A stretch of 64,000 bases of DNA from Theristus sp. LFF4_11 (Eukaryota > Nematoda > Chromadorea > Monhysterida > Xyalidae), in assembly GCA_030248135.1 (NCBI GenBank), contig JASANC010001169.1:124001-188000 (forward strand). Direction: 5' to 3'. The position numbers and the translations under genes were made by a program. This document shows positions 48,788-60,768 of the stretch, piece after piece; within the stretch, counting starts at the first letter, position 1, and every line of letters starts with the position of its first letter. The notes under the pieces were generated by a model, which searched no databases, was not told the DNA's origin, and worked only from the letters and a program-made list of their open reading frames with translations.

Positions 48788-51212
48788 TTGGGACACTTTT
48801 CTTTATTGATTGTTGGAGTTTAGTTTTGTGAGCACACGCTCGTTTGTTTGAAAGCGTTTTTACCGGTTTTTGTACCTTCGTTTCTATACACTGTTCTTGT
48901 GTTACTAGTGTTTTGTTTCGGTGATCCATTTTCTTTTAGGCATCGCGTTGCTGGTTTGATTTTTGTTTCTCTGTCAGTCAAACTGACCGGTTTGATTTTG
49001 TTCTTCAACTGTGTAGAGATTGTTTGGTGTTGTGGTTGATTCGTGTTTTTTTCTCCTTTTTTGTCACCTGAACTATTGCACCCACTATGTCTTCTTCAAA
49101 CAACAACATCGTCGTTGCTTTGCTACAATTGTAACCTTTCATTCCAAATAGGCAATTATGAAAGTTTGTTTGGGTATAAGACCTGCTAACTTTATTCTTG
49201 CTTCTCATGTGTGATCACTGATTTTTTCTTCTTTGTGACCGGTCTGTTGAGTGCATGATTTTGTTGGGTTTCTATTTTTATCGTTGTTTGCCGAAATATG
49301 GTAAATTGTATTCATGTAATCATTGAATCTGATCGAAAAAGGTTTTACGAACTTTTCAGAAGAAATTTCTTTCAAGCGTTTCAGTAACGCTTAATATCTT
49401 CAGAAACATCTGTTTGGTGCCAAGCACTTTTTATTGCATTTTGTGTTTGATTCTGAATACTTGATCATTTTGATATGGGAGATATTTTCCGTTTCCATTT
49501 GTGGATTGTTTTTTTCCTGTGTCGAACTTCGTTGCTTTGCTTTTCAAAAAGGCATCAGCTGACGTAAAATAGCAGTGAATGTGTAAAGATTGTATTGGTT
49601 TTTATTGTGGCCAGTGGCCGAGCTAAAGTTGCATGCATTCTCCACTTTTCTGTGGTCGAGAAATTTGTGAAATAAAATATTTTTATAACGATAGATATTT
49701 GAGAAACGTTTGTACATACTGTAACCGTTTTATTGGTGCCGAAAAGCAACATGAAACGAAAACTGAGGACAATGCAGTAAAACAGAACAACTGGCACTGT
49801 GCTGTGCTGGGTGCTGTGCGAATTGGGATTTGTCAATGAGTAAAACTGTGGTACATTTGTTGATGTAAGATTTTTCGGACAGCGGGGCGAAGTAAACCAA
49901 AAAAACTGACACAATCATGTCACAAAACCATCTTGCTGTATCTTGATGTCTCCGTTGTAAAGTCAAAAACATTTCCATTCGAGTTTTAAAGTCAAAAACA
50001 TTTCCATTCGAGTTTTAAAGTCAAAAACATGTTCATTTGATAACGTTAAAGACCCGCATCAAAAAGAAAAAAATAGTAAAATTTATTGTTCTACGAATGG
50101 GTGTGAAAACGGCGCTGAATGTTGCAAACAAAAAAAAAACACCCAGTGTGTGTAAGTAACACAGAACCACCCGAAACAAAGGACAGCAATGAATTTGTGT
50201 TTTTTTTAAACGGTATGAACGATACAAACTGCTCCAGAAACGCATCTTTTGCATTTTGAAGCACATCAAGCCAAATTTGCACAGCGGTGTCAGCACATTG
50301 AACCCACATTGTGAGACCGACACATGAGCACAAGCACATTGAATTTTAAAAAATCAAAAACCGGTTACCGCAATGTTGATTGAGCCTATCACCGCAAAAA
50401 AAATCTTGAAACTGACACGCACAACTAAGATTTAGAAAAAAATAAATAGGGGAACAAACTACTCAAGTCCAGTTACACTGAGACAGACAACAAACCGGGC
50501 ATTTGACAGAACACTGGCGCAATCGCTGCTGAGCCTCAATCAAATTACAAAAATCCGACAATCTCCAGAGAACAGGAAATAACCGGTTCATAAACGATAA
50601 TTTATTATTGAACTGGTCCATTCATCAGAAACTGCCAGCCAAATAAACCCCATCAGAGGCATCAACTGTTTCTGGCAATCTCCAACCAACAGACCATCTA
50701 CATACCATGCAAGGCAAGTAACACAGTGAAACGCAGCAAAAAACAAACAAACAATGATCGAACTGTACAAGAAAGCAATGAATACAACTGCAGAATCTTT
50801 CTGAAGGCATCGTTAGCAGTAAAATAACGACTCGAAAGCCACAAACGACGAAAATGCCAACACGAAGCTATGAAACAATGAAAAAGGACGGACGGAACCG
50901 CGAAATGAAATAGTAAATCTCAATAAAATAATAAGTACAATCTGTTTGAGCCCCAGTGAAACAGTTAGGTAATTCAAGTCAGCCAGCAGCAGTGTGCAGA
51001 AAATAATGAAAAAAAACACTAAGACATATCGACTAGCGACGCGACGTGGGTGGAGGGTCAGACAATAATGATGGCAACAGCATGCAGGTGTAGCGGTGGG
51101 GGGGGGCAGTTGCTAGTGGTTAAAAGGTAAGATTGTTTCAGTTGTCCCTCTCGGATTATTGAGAAAAACACCTCACAATCTACAGGGTATTGCAGTGACA
51201 GCTGACATGAAC
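48788..51212. other. Space between convergent ATRX and 4E-T genes
   Basis: Contains the 3' ends of both genes. T-rich on the ATRX side and A-rich on the 4E-T side, as expected for two facing 3' UTRs. Apart from the short tandem repeat at 49959-50030, I see no gene, RNA or element. Confidence 0.6.
49959..50030 (+). repeat. 29-base tandem repeat, about 2.5 copies
   Basis: The unit AAAGTCAAAAACATTTCCAT followed by TCGAGTTTT repeats exactly, the third copy being cut short. Confidence 0.85.
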
Positions 51213-52239
51213 TCAATTCGTGGACAGATGCCGCTCGAGATCGTCGGCGAGTATTGCGTGCGAGCCGGCTGGCAGCTGCGACGCGATCGCCAGGCCGCCA
51301 TTGTTCGCGTCGCAATCGACCGCCGACTGCTGGTGCTGCTGCTTGCTGTACAACGCTGCAATTGAACGCCGCTCAATGTAAGATACAGTCGAACTTTAAA
51401 TTATAGGGAATCAGCTGATTGGCTGGTGGTCCGGCCTACAGATACACCACGCACCAACACACCGACGCTGCGACGCACGTGTATGATCGCGACGGCCAGC
51501 GGCAAGTGTAAATGTAACAAGTAAAAAAAGCAAAAGTGCATTTCCACGCCGACTTCAACTAGACTGTCATTTGCCATACAGTGACACGATGTAAACGAGT
51601 CTGTTACAAGATGAATGTCAGACCAAATGCAAAATCTATGCCCGTTTACATTGCGAGCGCCGTGCGGCAGCCATCAAGTGCTGCAGACCAGCGGGTGCAG
51701 CAGCTGCGTGCGTCGTCGTCGGTGCCGCTGCGTTCGAGAACGGCGCATCGCCAGCGGCACTGATTGGACGGCCGAAACTCGCGGCTCCGCCCATTCGTTG
51801 CTGGTCGCTGCTGATTTGAGACGCCAGCTGCTGGCCACGGCTTGCCACGTACGGTGCCATGCTGGTGTAACTCGGCTGCATCGGCATTTGGCCTGCGCGA
51901 AAAAGAAAACGGTTTTTGTGTCCTTACAAAGTTAGAGTAGATGACATGTGATTATCATGTGATCTGTGATCATATAACCGTGCCTAATTATTGTCCAAGG
52001 AGAATTCAGATAGCTTACGTAAAGTCATAAATCCTTTCTTTAGTTCGACTGTTTCACAACAACAAATGACTGCCAGTTGGAGGTTAAATGAGTCTGATGA
52101 CAATACAAGAGTTTCTGTGTCAAATGCAAAAACAATACACGACGTGTACCGCACCTCGAAACATCGGTTGGTTCTGAAAGTTCGGCGGTGGAACGTGTGT
52201 GCCCGGGTGCAACGGCGGCATCGTAGGGCGCATGGCATT

Positions 52240-52289
<50 letters not shown>

Positions 52290-55200
52290 GCAGCGCTGTG
52301 TACAACGACTGCATAGCTTGTAGCGTCGCCGCATTGCTCTGCGATGACACTGCTGCTGCGGCGGCCGCTGCCTGCTGCTCGTGCGATGCGTCATTCGCTG
52401 AAATGTGCTGGCACGACATTGAATTCAAAGTAGTCTACAAATCAATCAATACGGAATCAGAATCGACCACTGACTGAAGCGCACACCATCAGTCCAACGG
52501 TTGACAAAACCTTCGAGTGAGATTGCCATCATCAACAACACCACCGGTTAAAAGTCGCAGCTTCTTTCAACCAATCCAGGGCGGGGGCGGGCTCATTCAA
52601 ACGCAAGCCACTCATCACGTTGACATACAACCGGATTAACAAAAAAACGAATATACTGCTTCGTTGCAAGCACCAACGAACCAGTGCTTGCGTCGGGTGC
52701 GTGTTTCACGATGGGTCGTTTGAACGGGCCTGCTGCGGTGACAGGCGGTCGCTGTTCGCTGGTGTCCAGCAGATCGCCGCCAGTTGAGGACATTGGACGA
52801 CCGGTGCAGTTGTTCAACAACGGGGCACCGCTGGACACGGACGCTGCGGGCATCAGCGACGCTTTGTTGCTTGCTGAAGGGCACCGCCACATTTTTTCTC
52901 GAACCGTGTGACATGTCAGTTGTCAGATAGAAATTACGTCAGTTGCCTTTAGATAAATAGGTTTTATAATAAATAATAAATAAAAAAGCGCGAAACACAC
53001 TCTGACGTTGTCACTGACCAGTGATGTTTGACAATGGCAGCGTTGGCGCTGCTGCAACGGCGTTCGATCGTGTCGGTTGACTGAGGCCTTCTTGCTGGAA
53101 ATGAATGACACACAACACATGAAACATTGAAATTGAAAACACACGGACGTAAGTTGTTTTGCGCGCTACAGTCAAGCTGCATGTACATTTGGCTCACTGA
53201 TTGGTCGAACCTCGAATCGACCACAATGACAGCCATTCAGTATGGCAGATTCAAATGTCCAGAATACACATGCATCCATCCATTCCATTTTATCTCGCGA
53301 AAAAGCAGGAAATTCCGCCAAAACTGCATGAACAGCATGTAGTGTAGTTCGGAGACGCAAACGTTCGCAGTGTCCCCGGCTACCTGCAGTGCAGCGAGCA
53401 GCACATGCGGCGGCGGCACGGCGTTGTTCGACTGCAGCAACTGTTGCAGCGTCATGCGCCACGCCGCTGAGCCAACGGGCGGCACTTGAGCGCGTGCCGT
53501 GGTTGCACCAGTGGACGACAGCGGATAAGGCGCACGAGACACTGGCAACGCGAAAACGCTTGTTTACTGGTTTGACAATCTCACTCAAGGGGGATTTAGC
53601 AATTAGTTTTTTGTGCGTACGCACGGACACGGCACTTAAAAAATGGCCACGCGATTTAGAAATCGTGTCGTGTGTGCTTATTTTAATGCATTACGGACAC
53701 AATCAGTTTGTGCACAGGATTTCGAACGACGTCTGTGCGTCGGGGCAAAAAACTAAATGGTGTTTTCGCCTTTAACAGTCGAAACCGAAACACAACCGGA
53801 AACTCGGATCCAGAAATCGAATCAAAGTGAGAAAATCTACTAAAAACCTCGAACATAAGTCGAGACACAGCGATCTCACAGCTTACTTCTGGCGAACTGG
53901 TTCGCATTGTTGAACGAGGCCGCAGCAGCAGCGAACGCCTGATTGGCAGCGGCAGCGTTCTGCGGCGGCACCGGCGGCGGCGGCACGGCCGTCTGCGGCA
54001 GCGGCGCCATGCCCATGCGTGCCAAGTGCAGGTATGCGTTCAACATGTGCACGTTGGCGTTCGGGGCAGCCGTCTGTCAAACAGCAACACGGTCGTCAGT
54101 CACGATTGTGAAGTTTTGACAGCGTGAACATTTGCACGAATGCAATACCAAGCGGTTTATAATCAACACCAAGCCGCACAACAACACCACCGGGACAATG
54201 TCAGGCCTCAGGCAACAACCATCAATCAAGCATACTTGTTGTTGCGTGTGCATCGCAGAGGCGCGCGCATTGAGTGCAGCCTGCTGCTGTGCTTGCATGT
54301 GCGCCAGCAACGGCGATGGCGTACGACGGGTGCCGCCGGCCTGCTCCTGGTACTGCTGCGCCAACTGCAGCTCGTTCAACATTTCCAGCATTCGTTTCTG
54401 TTGCGCCGGATCCTGTGCAATGGTGGGTATTGCGTGATTCCACACATGTTCAATGTTGTTGGTTGAGCGCTCTATGACACATGTACAGGCCTAGTCTGAA
54501 CACTGAAATCACTGAATGGTGTTTGCGCGCTGACGTAAAGCCAACGGCAATATGGCTGCGTTCGTGTCACCTGTCATTTTTGCTTTTTTCGTTGGCTGTG
54601 TGCCAAGCTTTGCTGTTTTGGCAACTGTTTTCCTTGTCGATCATAAAATAAAATCAGTCAGTCAACCTGCAACGGGTTTCCCTTGAGCGCCGCCGACGTG
54701 TCTGCCGCGTGCGGTGGCGGTCGCGTGGCAAATGGCGCCAGGTGCTGCTGCTGCGTGCCGTCGAGTGACGCCATCAACAGTCGATGGTGCTCGTCCGCAC
54801 TCTGCAGACGCTCGTGCGCCTGCCATGACACAACCGTGGCGATCATTTTTTTTGGTTTTTAGTGAAAAAAAAACTGAGGTAATTTGTATGCATCCACCTT
54901 GCTGAAAAATTCTTGGTGTGTTAATTTTTAGGTGTACGGATATGAAACTAATTGCATATGGCCGAAATCGACAAACATTCGCGTGCGTGTGTGTCTGGTG
55001 TTGCGCGTGTGTGCGCGCTGCGGCATGCGCGTTCGCGTTGGCGCCTCTGATTTGACGCTCCAAGTCCTGCACGTTCAGCGCATCCGAAGGCACCGGCGGT
55101 GGCGGCTGAGCAACACAACACAATTGTGAATGTCAACGCAACTCTTCGACAGCAGCTTCGCGACAAGAAAACAAGCAAATTGTGATTAGAATTAAAAATT

Positions 55201-58198
55201 TGCCATCTTTGCGTGTCACCTGTTCGCCGTGCAATGCACCATTATTGAGCAACTGTTCGAACACGTTCGACTGAGTTTTATTGCTGCTGGCGCCATGACT
55301 CGACGGCGGCACTGTCGTCCTCGCTGAAAATCATGCGACATTATCGTTTATGGGAATCTTATTGTTATTCTGTGATTATTTCCTACATTTCCAAACTTTT
55401 CGTGAGAAGAGTGTAAATATTTGAATGGGAAACAAACATGACGTCGCGATCGGCCCGTCCGAGCTGTCAGTGTGCCTCGTCAGCCTGTTGTCGTCGTCGT
55501 CGGCAGCGAAGAAACGACTGAACCGGCTGCTGGACGCCGTCGCCTCGCTGTCACTCTGCAACATTTGCAATATTGCATATTGCGTTTGTCGGGAGGTTTT
55601 TTTGTTGATTCATTGATGGATTTTATTCGACACATTTTATGTGTCACTGTCAGGCATATGCACAAGCAACACCAGCAAAACTGGGCACATAGCTAACAAA
55701 GTTGTGACGCACTTTGCAATTTTATTTCGCAAAAAACAAAAAATGACAAACCGGCTTTGGAAATAGGGCGCTTTTGTGGCTGTCGTTTTGCTCGGCCGCC
55801 ACAATGCCGAGCAGCGCCGTGATGTCGAGGTCGTCATCATCACCCAGCAGTTCGCCTGCACCGGCCGCCACTTTCAACGGCTGAAATATAGACACCGATC
55901 CACATTGACTTTCGTATGAGTAAGCTAAGTCAAGCAGGATAGGAAACATTACCAAGTGCCATTTAATCTTACATCGATTCTCATTTACCACCACAAGCTA
56001 AGCAACAAACATTGTCTAGAATTCATTTGTTGTCAACACCAACACCAAGCACAGAATACGGACTAGACCGATAGTTTCTCACCGTCTCGCGATCGTTGTG
56101 CTCATTGGACGCTGGCTGCTGACTGCGCCGCGAGTGTGGCCGGCTGCTCGTCTGACTGAGCGACGCCGAACTGGACGACGCGCGGGCACCGTTGAGCGCC
56201 GCACTGCCGGCGTTTCCATTGGTGTTATTCTTGTTGGCTTTCTCGTTCGCGAATTCATACTGAGCAACTCGGGCGTCTGCAAATTGTACTAGCAATAGAA
56301 ACAAACAGAAAAGCTTCTCGCCAAAAGAACCCCTAAAATTATGTCCGCTTCATCGCGGGTGCTAGCTGTTCTTTTATTGATTCATAACTCTCAGTTTTGC
56401 CCACGATTCAACGGCGCCTCTTCTACGCGACGCACTTTTCGGTTGAAAGCCGTTCGTGTTTCGCTCGTCGTCGCTGTTCGCATCGTCCTCAAAGCCGTGC
56501 AGCTCGATCGTGTCCATCATCGAATCCGGCCCGCTGTCCATCCATTCCGGCTCCTTGTCCACTCGCTCATTCATGCGCCAGCCGCTGTTGTGATGCTGGT
56601 AGCGACCGTTGCTGGTGCGCGTCTGCAAGTGCCACTTTCATGAGAGCACAATTTTGAAGCAGAACTGTTCTTCCCTTTGGTTTTTCTTCATGCGGTGTCA
56701 AACGAACATGATTGTTGTTGTTGTTCCACTGTGCTCTGGAGTTACTGAAGCGCGTGTTGTTACTGTTCGACTGTTGTTGTGCGTCAACGATACGCGTGCG
56801 AGTGAACGTGACGGTGCCGTGTGGGTGGGGCTGCGGCTGCTGCGCAAATACGCCCGATGAACCACGGTTGGCCGTGTTGTGGTTGCCTGCAAAAGACACA
56901 CGTAACTGGATGATTGACAAAAAGCCACTGAAATCGAGGTACGGCTGAAGAAGGTAGCTCAGATCACTGGTGCCTCTAGAAATCAGCAAAGCAAGGGCTT
57001 TGCTCCACGGGACGCTCACAGCCGTTCATCCACCTAAAACCACGGAGTTGGACAACTTGGACAACTGTCCTGGAACCGGTTGGGGAGCTACCGACTGACA
57101 ACCACAGACACACGTTGTCGTGAGCAGTAACCTTGGAGCGTTTTCAGCAAGTGCCTCCCAGCATCGTTCGCCACCGCCGTAGCACCGCGACCGACGCCGC
57201 CACTGGTGCCCGCGCTGCCGGCTGCGAACGAACGACGCTGCGGACTCAGCTTTGGCCCGTCGAATCGTTCCGCTTTCAGGCGATCCGCTGAAGTGCACGA
57301 CGAAAAAATTGAATTATGAACCGCGCTTTAGAGGTGCGCTCAGCGAAATTCAAAGCTCTATGTTGTGGTCGTCTGAATCTATTGTCTTTCTTTCTTGGAA
57401 AATCAATCCCACAGGCAAAACGCAGCTCTGCGAACACTGTCCACTAGTCGTCATCTGAGAATGACGCGAACAGAATCGCACTCGAAACGAGCAAGACTGC
57501 ACGAACTCTGCTGCTGCTTGCCGCCGGCCGCTGCTTGCGCCTTCTTCTTCGTCTGAGCGTCGCGCGCCCAGCACGCAGCGATCCACGTTCCCGGACACCA
57601 CAAATTATGTTCACTGAAAACCGAAGGTGGCGCATCGTAAGTGACCATCAGACACATGACGATTTTTTGCATTTAGAAACTAAACTGCAGAGGAACAGTG
57701 CAGAAGCCGGCAGCATCACATTTTCGAACACAGAACAAAATAAATGAAACATAAGTGGACGGCGGACCGGACGCACTTATTGAATTCGTCCGACAGCACC
57801 GACGGTCGTTGTGTGCTCGCTGGCAACATCGATAAATGTAGCATTTCGGCCTGAAAACATGACACTGGTTGACAGCGACACAAAACATTTGCTGATCTGA
57901 CTTGAGTTTGTGAATTCGTTGTTGACTGTGCTACGCGGTTGGTTTTATTCCTCATTCAAGTAAACAACTCGTCTGTACTGAGGCTTATGTAGTGTGTGTG
58001 GTTTCACCAAGCAATCAAATCTTCCAAAAACAACCCGAAACGGAAACGCTGGCTGACCTTATCATAGCAATGGCGTTTTTTTACGGCGTTCGTGTTGACC
58101 CGGTCGCTGCTGTTCTGATCCGACACGTCAGCTTCCTTCTTTTTATGTTCAAATGAGCCACCGCTGTCTTCAGTCTCCGCATCAGCATCGCCAGCCAT
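51213..58198 (-). CDS. eIF4E transporter (4E-T / EIF4ENIF1, IFET-1-like) translational repressor, 20 exons
   Basis: Minus-strand exons: 58198-58058, 57850-57777, 57613-57507, 57287-57132, 56886-56708, 56622-56436, 56276-56083, 55880-55752, 55555-55438, 55323-55220, 55105-54977, 54819-54667, 54412-54236, 54073-53887, 53541-53384, 53094-53019, 52873-52682, 52397-52155, 51892-51650, 51355-51213. Frame is kept at all 19 junctions, giving 1,029 residues (human 4E-T is close to this). Signatures: YDKAEML at 45-51 (eIF4E-binding site) then QRPSVLS; LSPQRRSF from exon 4; EPEWMDSGPDSMMDTIEL from about residue 243; SRFSRFF near 400; VQDLERQIRG near 474. The rest is Gln/Ala/Pro-rich with pure polyglutamine near 857-873. 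Family role: binds eIF4E, carries it to P-bodies and the nucleus, and represses mRNAs with DDX6. An in-frame ATG at 58360 is an alternative start. Confidence 0.93.
52240..52290 (-). repeat. Uninterrupted (CAA)17 microsatellite coding for polyglutamine in 4E-T
   Basis: A pure trinucleotide run (TTG on the plus strand) within 4E-T exon 18. All 17 glutamines use CAA with no CAG interruption; glutamines elsewhere in the gene use mainly CAG. Such pure runs change length readily. Confidence 0.93.
53186..53262. mobile_element. Short palindromic element, family G copy 3
   Basis: CTGATTGGTCGAACCTCGAA then AGCCATTCAGTATGGCAGAT, parallel to the copies in ATRX introns. Located in 4E-T intron 15. Confidence 0.45.
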
Positions 58199-58784
58199 TT
58201 GGAAATTTTTGATAACTTGATAAATTGCAAAAATAGCGCAGTTTTTCGCGAGAAACCAATTCTTGAGCTTGTGGTTGCGAAAATGAGCGGGTCCTTCTCG
58301 CTCACAAACAGGCAGAGCACGGCACAAACAAAACAAGAACGCGTGTTGCTGGTTTCTCAAAGTTAGGCACGCAAGTTGTTCTTTTTATCTTCTCTCGCTC
58401 GCTGCTAGTGCTGTTGTCTGGTCTGCCAAGTGTCTAAAGCATCCTGGTCTGTGCGTTGTGCCGACGACGATCCTCTCCTCTCCTCCTGCAATAAACGATG
58501 TTTTGCAGCATTCGATCTTCGATCCATTACGGATCTAAAGAACGGTTGTTAAAAAAACAGAAACCGTCATTTATTTTTTGTCATTTTCATTTTTTTCAGG
58601 CCATTTTAGTTTTTTTTGGAAAACGATATCATGGCCATGGGGCGGAGGAAGCATGCGCCATGCATGCCTCTTCAAACGTCTTGACGACCGTCCCGTCGTG
58701 ATGCATCAATGCATCACCTGGATCATTATTAAAAATCTGCATGTGCCGTGCGTGGTGCGTCTCTGCGTGCCTCTGCCCCCCCCC

Positions 58785-59186
58785 CAGTACCGTGGGCCCA
58801 AAAAAAATTTCGAGGGGGGGGTATGGTACCGTGGGGGGGGTGCCGACCAAAAAGTGAGGGGGGGTCCAACCTATGGTAACGTGGGCCCCCCCCCTAAAAG
58901 GGGCCCCCCCATGGGGGGGTGATTTTTTCAAAATTTTCTGATGGGGGTCCGACCCCCCCCCCCCCCCCCCATGATAATTTTTCGACCTTAAATTTTGAAG
59001 GAAACACGCTTAAATTTTGCTGCAAAATCGTTGTAAATTACAATGAAGATGGTCAAGTTATCATATCTTACCAGCTTATATTTTGGACTTTATAGACAAA
59101 AAATCATGATTTTCGAAAAAATTTTAGGGTGTGCAGAAAATTAGGGTGGGGGGGGGGGGGTGTCCGCCAGACAAAACTTTAAAAAA

Positions 59187-59225
<39 letters not shown>

Positions 59226-59889
59226 TTTTTTATTTTTTTTTTTTTTTTTTTTTTAATTTTTTTTTTTTTTTTTTTTTTTTTTCCTTTTTTTTTTTTTTTT
59301 TTTATTTTTTAATTTAAAATTTTTTTTTTCTTTTCTTTTCATTTGTCTTCTGGGGTTTCAGCCTGGGGAGTGATGATCGACCGGCATTGAAGTACTTGAG
59401 CGCGAAAGGAGTCAAAAATCCGAGGAAGGGAGAAGAAGAGAGAAAAGGGGGGTGTCAAGGTCAAATTTTCGACTGCCACTGCAAGCGTAACTTCGTTGGT
59501 TGCCGGGGTACGCGTCGTATGATCACACCGGTTTGTTGTGAACTTGTTCCCGTGTTATTTGAGGTGAATTGAGGGGCAAAACACGGTGTGCCGGTGGGAA
59601 AATGGGGTCGGAAATGAATTTTCACCCTCCCCCATATGAGGGGGGCATATGGTAAGTCGGTGGCTCCTCGATGGTGATATTCGGACTCCCGAAAAATTCT
59701 GAACAACTTTCATTTTAAAAAAAAAAATAAAAAAAAAAAAAAAAAAAAAAAATAATTTTTTTTCCCCCACCCGACGGTCTCGGGTGCTCTGGGGGGGGGG
59801 GGGGGGGGGGGGCCCCCCCCCCCCCCCCCCCCCCCCCACGGTACCATACCCCCCCCCTCGAAATTTTTTTTGGGCCCACGGTACTACTG
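58785..59889. mobile_element. 1.1-kb inverted-repeat element with G/C and A/T homopolymers and a nested family B piece
   Basis: Inverted ends: CAGTACCGTGGGCCC at the left and GGGCCCACGGTACTACTG at the right, extending inward through TTTCGAGGGGGGG and GTATGGTACCGTGGG. Flanking C runs would be the target duplication but are too simple to prove. The middle has long T/A runs (about 59180-59330) and a reversed family B fragment (about 59470-59715). No gene. Confidence 0.75.
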
Positions 59890-60768
59890 CCCCCCCTGCG
59901 GCCCCATAACATGACACAGAAAAGAATAAAATTCAAAAAAATAAATTGAATCATTTTCACCTTATCAAAAAGGCTTGGCTTAGGATTAGGGTTAGGTTTA
60001 AGATTAGGAACCTACGACTCGTTACAAGCAACCTCTGATCAAAAATCAAAAAATCACTTTTAAGAAAGTATGCAACATGCAAATCTGTTTTGACTCTACA
60101 AATCTGTTTTGTAATAGAGTTCTTTTTTAAACTTAAAAAAAAAATTTTTCGAATCGGTATTTTAGGTCATTTATGATTTTTTGCCCAGAATTTCGTGTGG
60201 GCTTTGTTTTTGGCAGAATTTTTTTGATAATTTCTATTTTCCGAGCAATTACTAAAGATAAGATCTGGCATACAAGCTACTGGGCTGGGGCCAATTCCTA
60301 AGCCAAGCCTTTTCAAGAAAGCAGGAATAAAAATAACTGAGTTTTGAAAGTTTTTGTTCTGGTCGCAGCGTGTGCACGTGCGCCAGTGGATCATGAGCAA
60401 TGAGCAATGTGGATGCGGCGGCTGGGATCAAAATGAAGCTTTGCGGTGCTGTTGGGCATCACAAGCGCCGTTTGAATAAATCACAGCTGATTGACTGGTG
60501 ACCACCTGGCATTAATTCACTGCACTGCAGGCGTTGCTGCTGATGCAGAGCCTGGACTGTACAGAATGCACTGGCACAAAATTCTTTAGCACAAACCAGA
60601 AATTCACATCATGTTGACTTTTATGCGATAGTAAATGAAATACTAGTAGTGTATCACTTTCACGCGCCAATTTCATCGTCTGTAGGGTATTTTCGCCAAA
60701 AAAATTATCACAATATGTGTTGTTCTGTTGTTGTAAAGTTTTAGCGTTTGAGGTAGAGTGTTTTACGT
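59890..60768. other. Gene-free spacer between the ZFAND4-like gene and the terminal-repeat element
   Basis: Contains a short degenerate run of TTAGGG-like units near 59985-60010 and the 3' flank of the ZFAND4-like gene. Nothing else is recognised. Confidence 0.5.
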
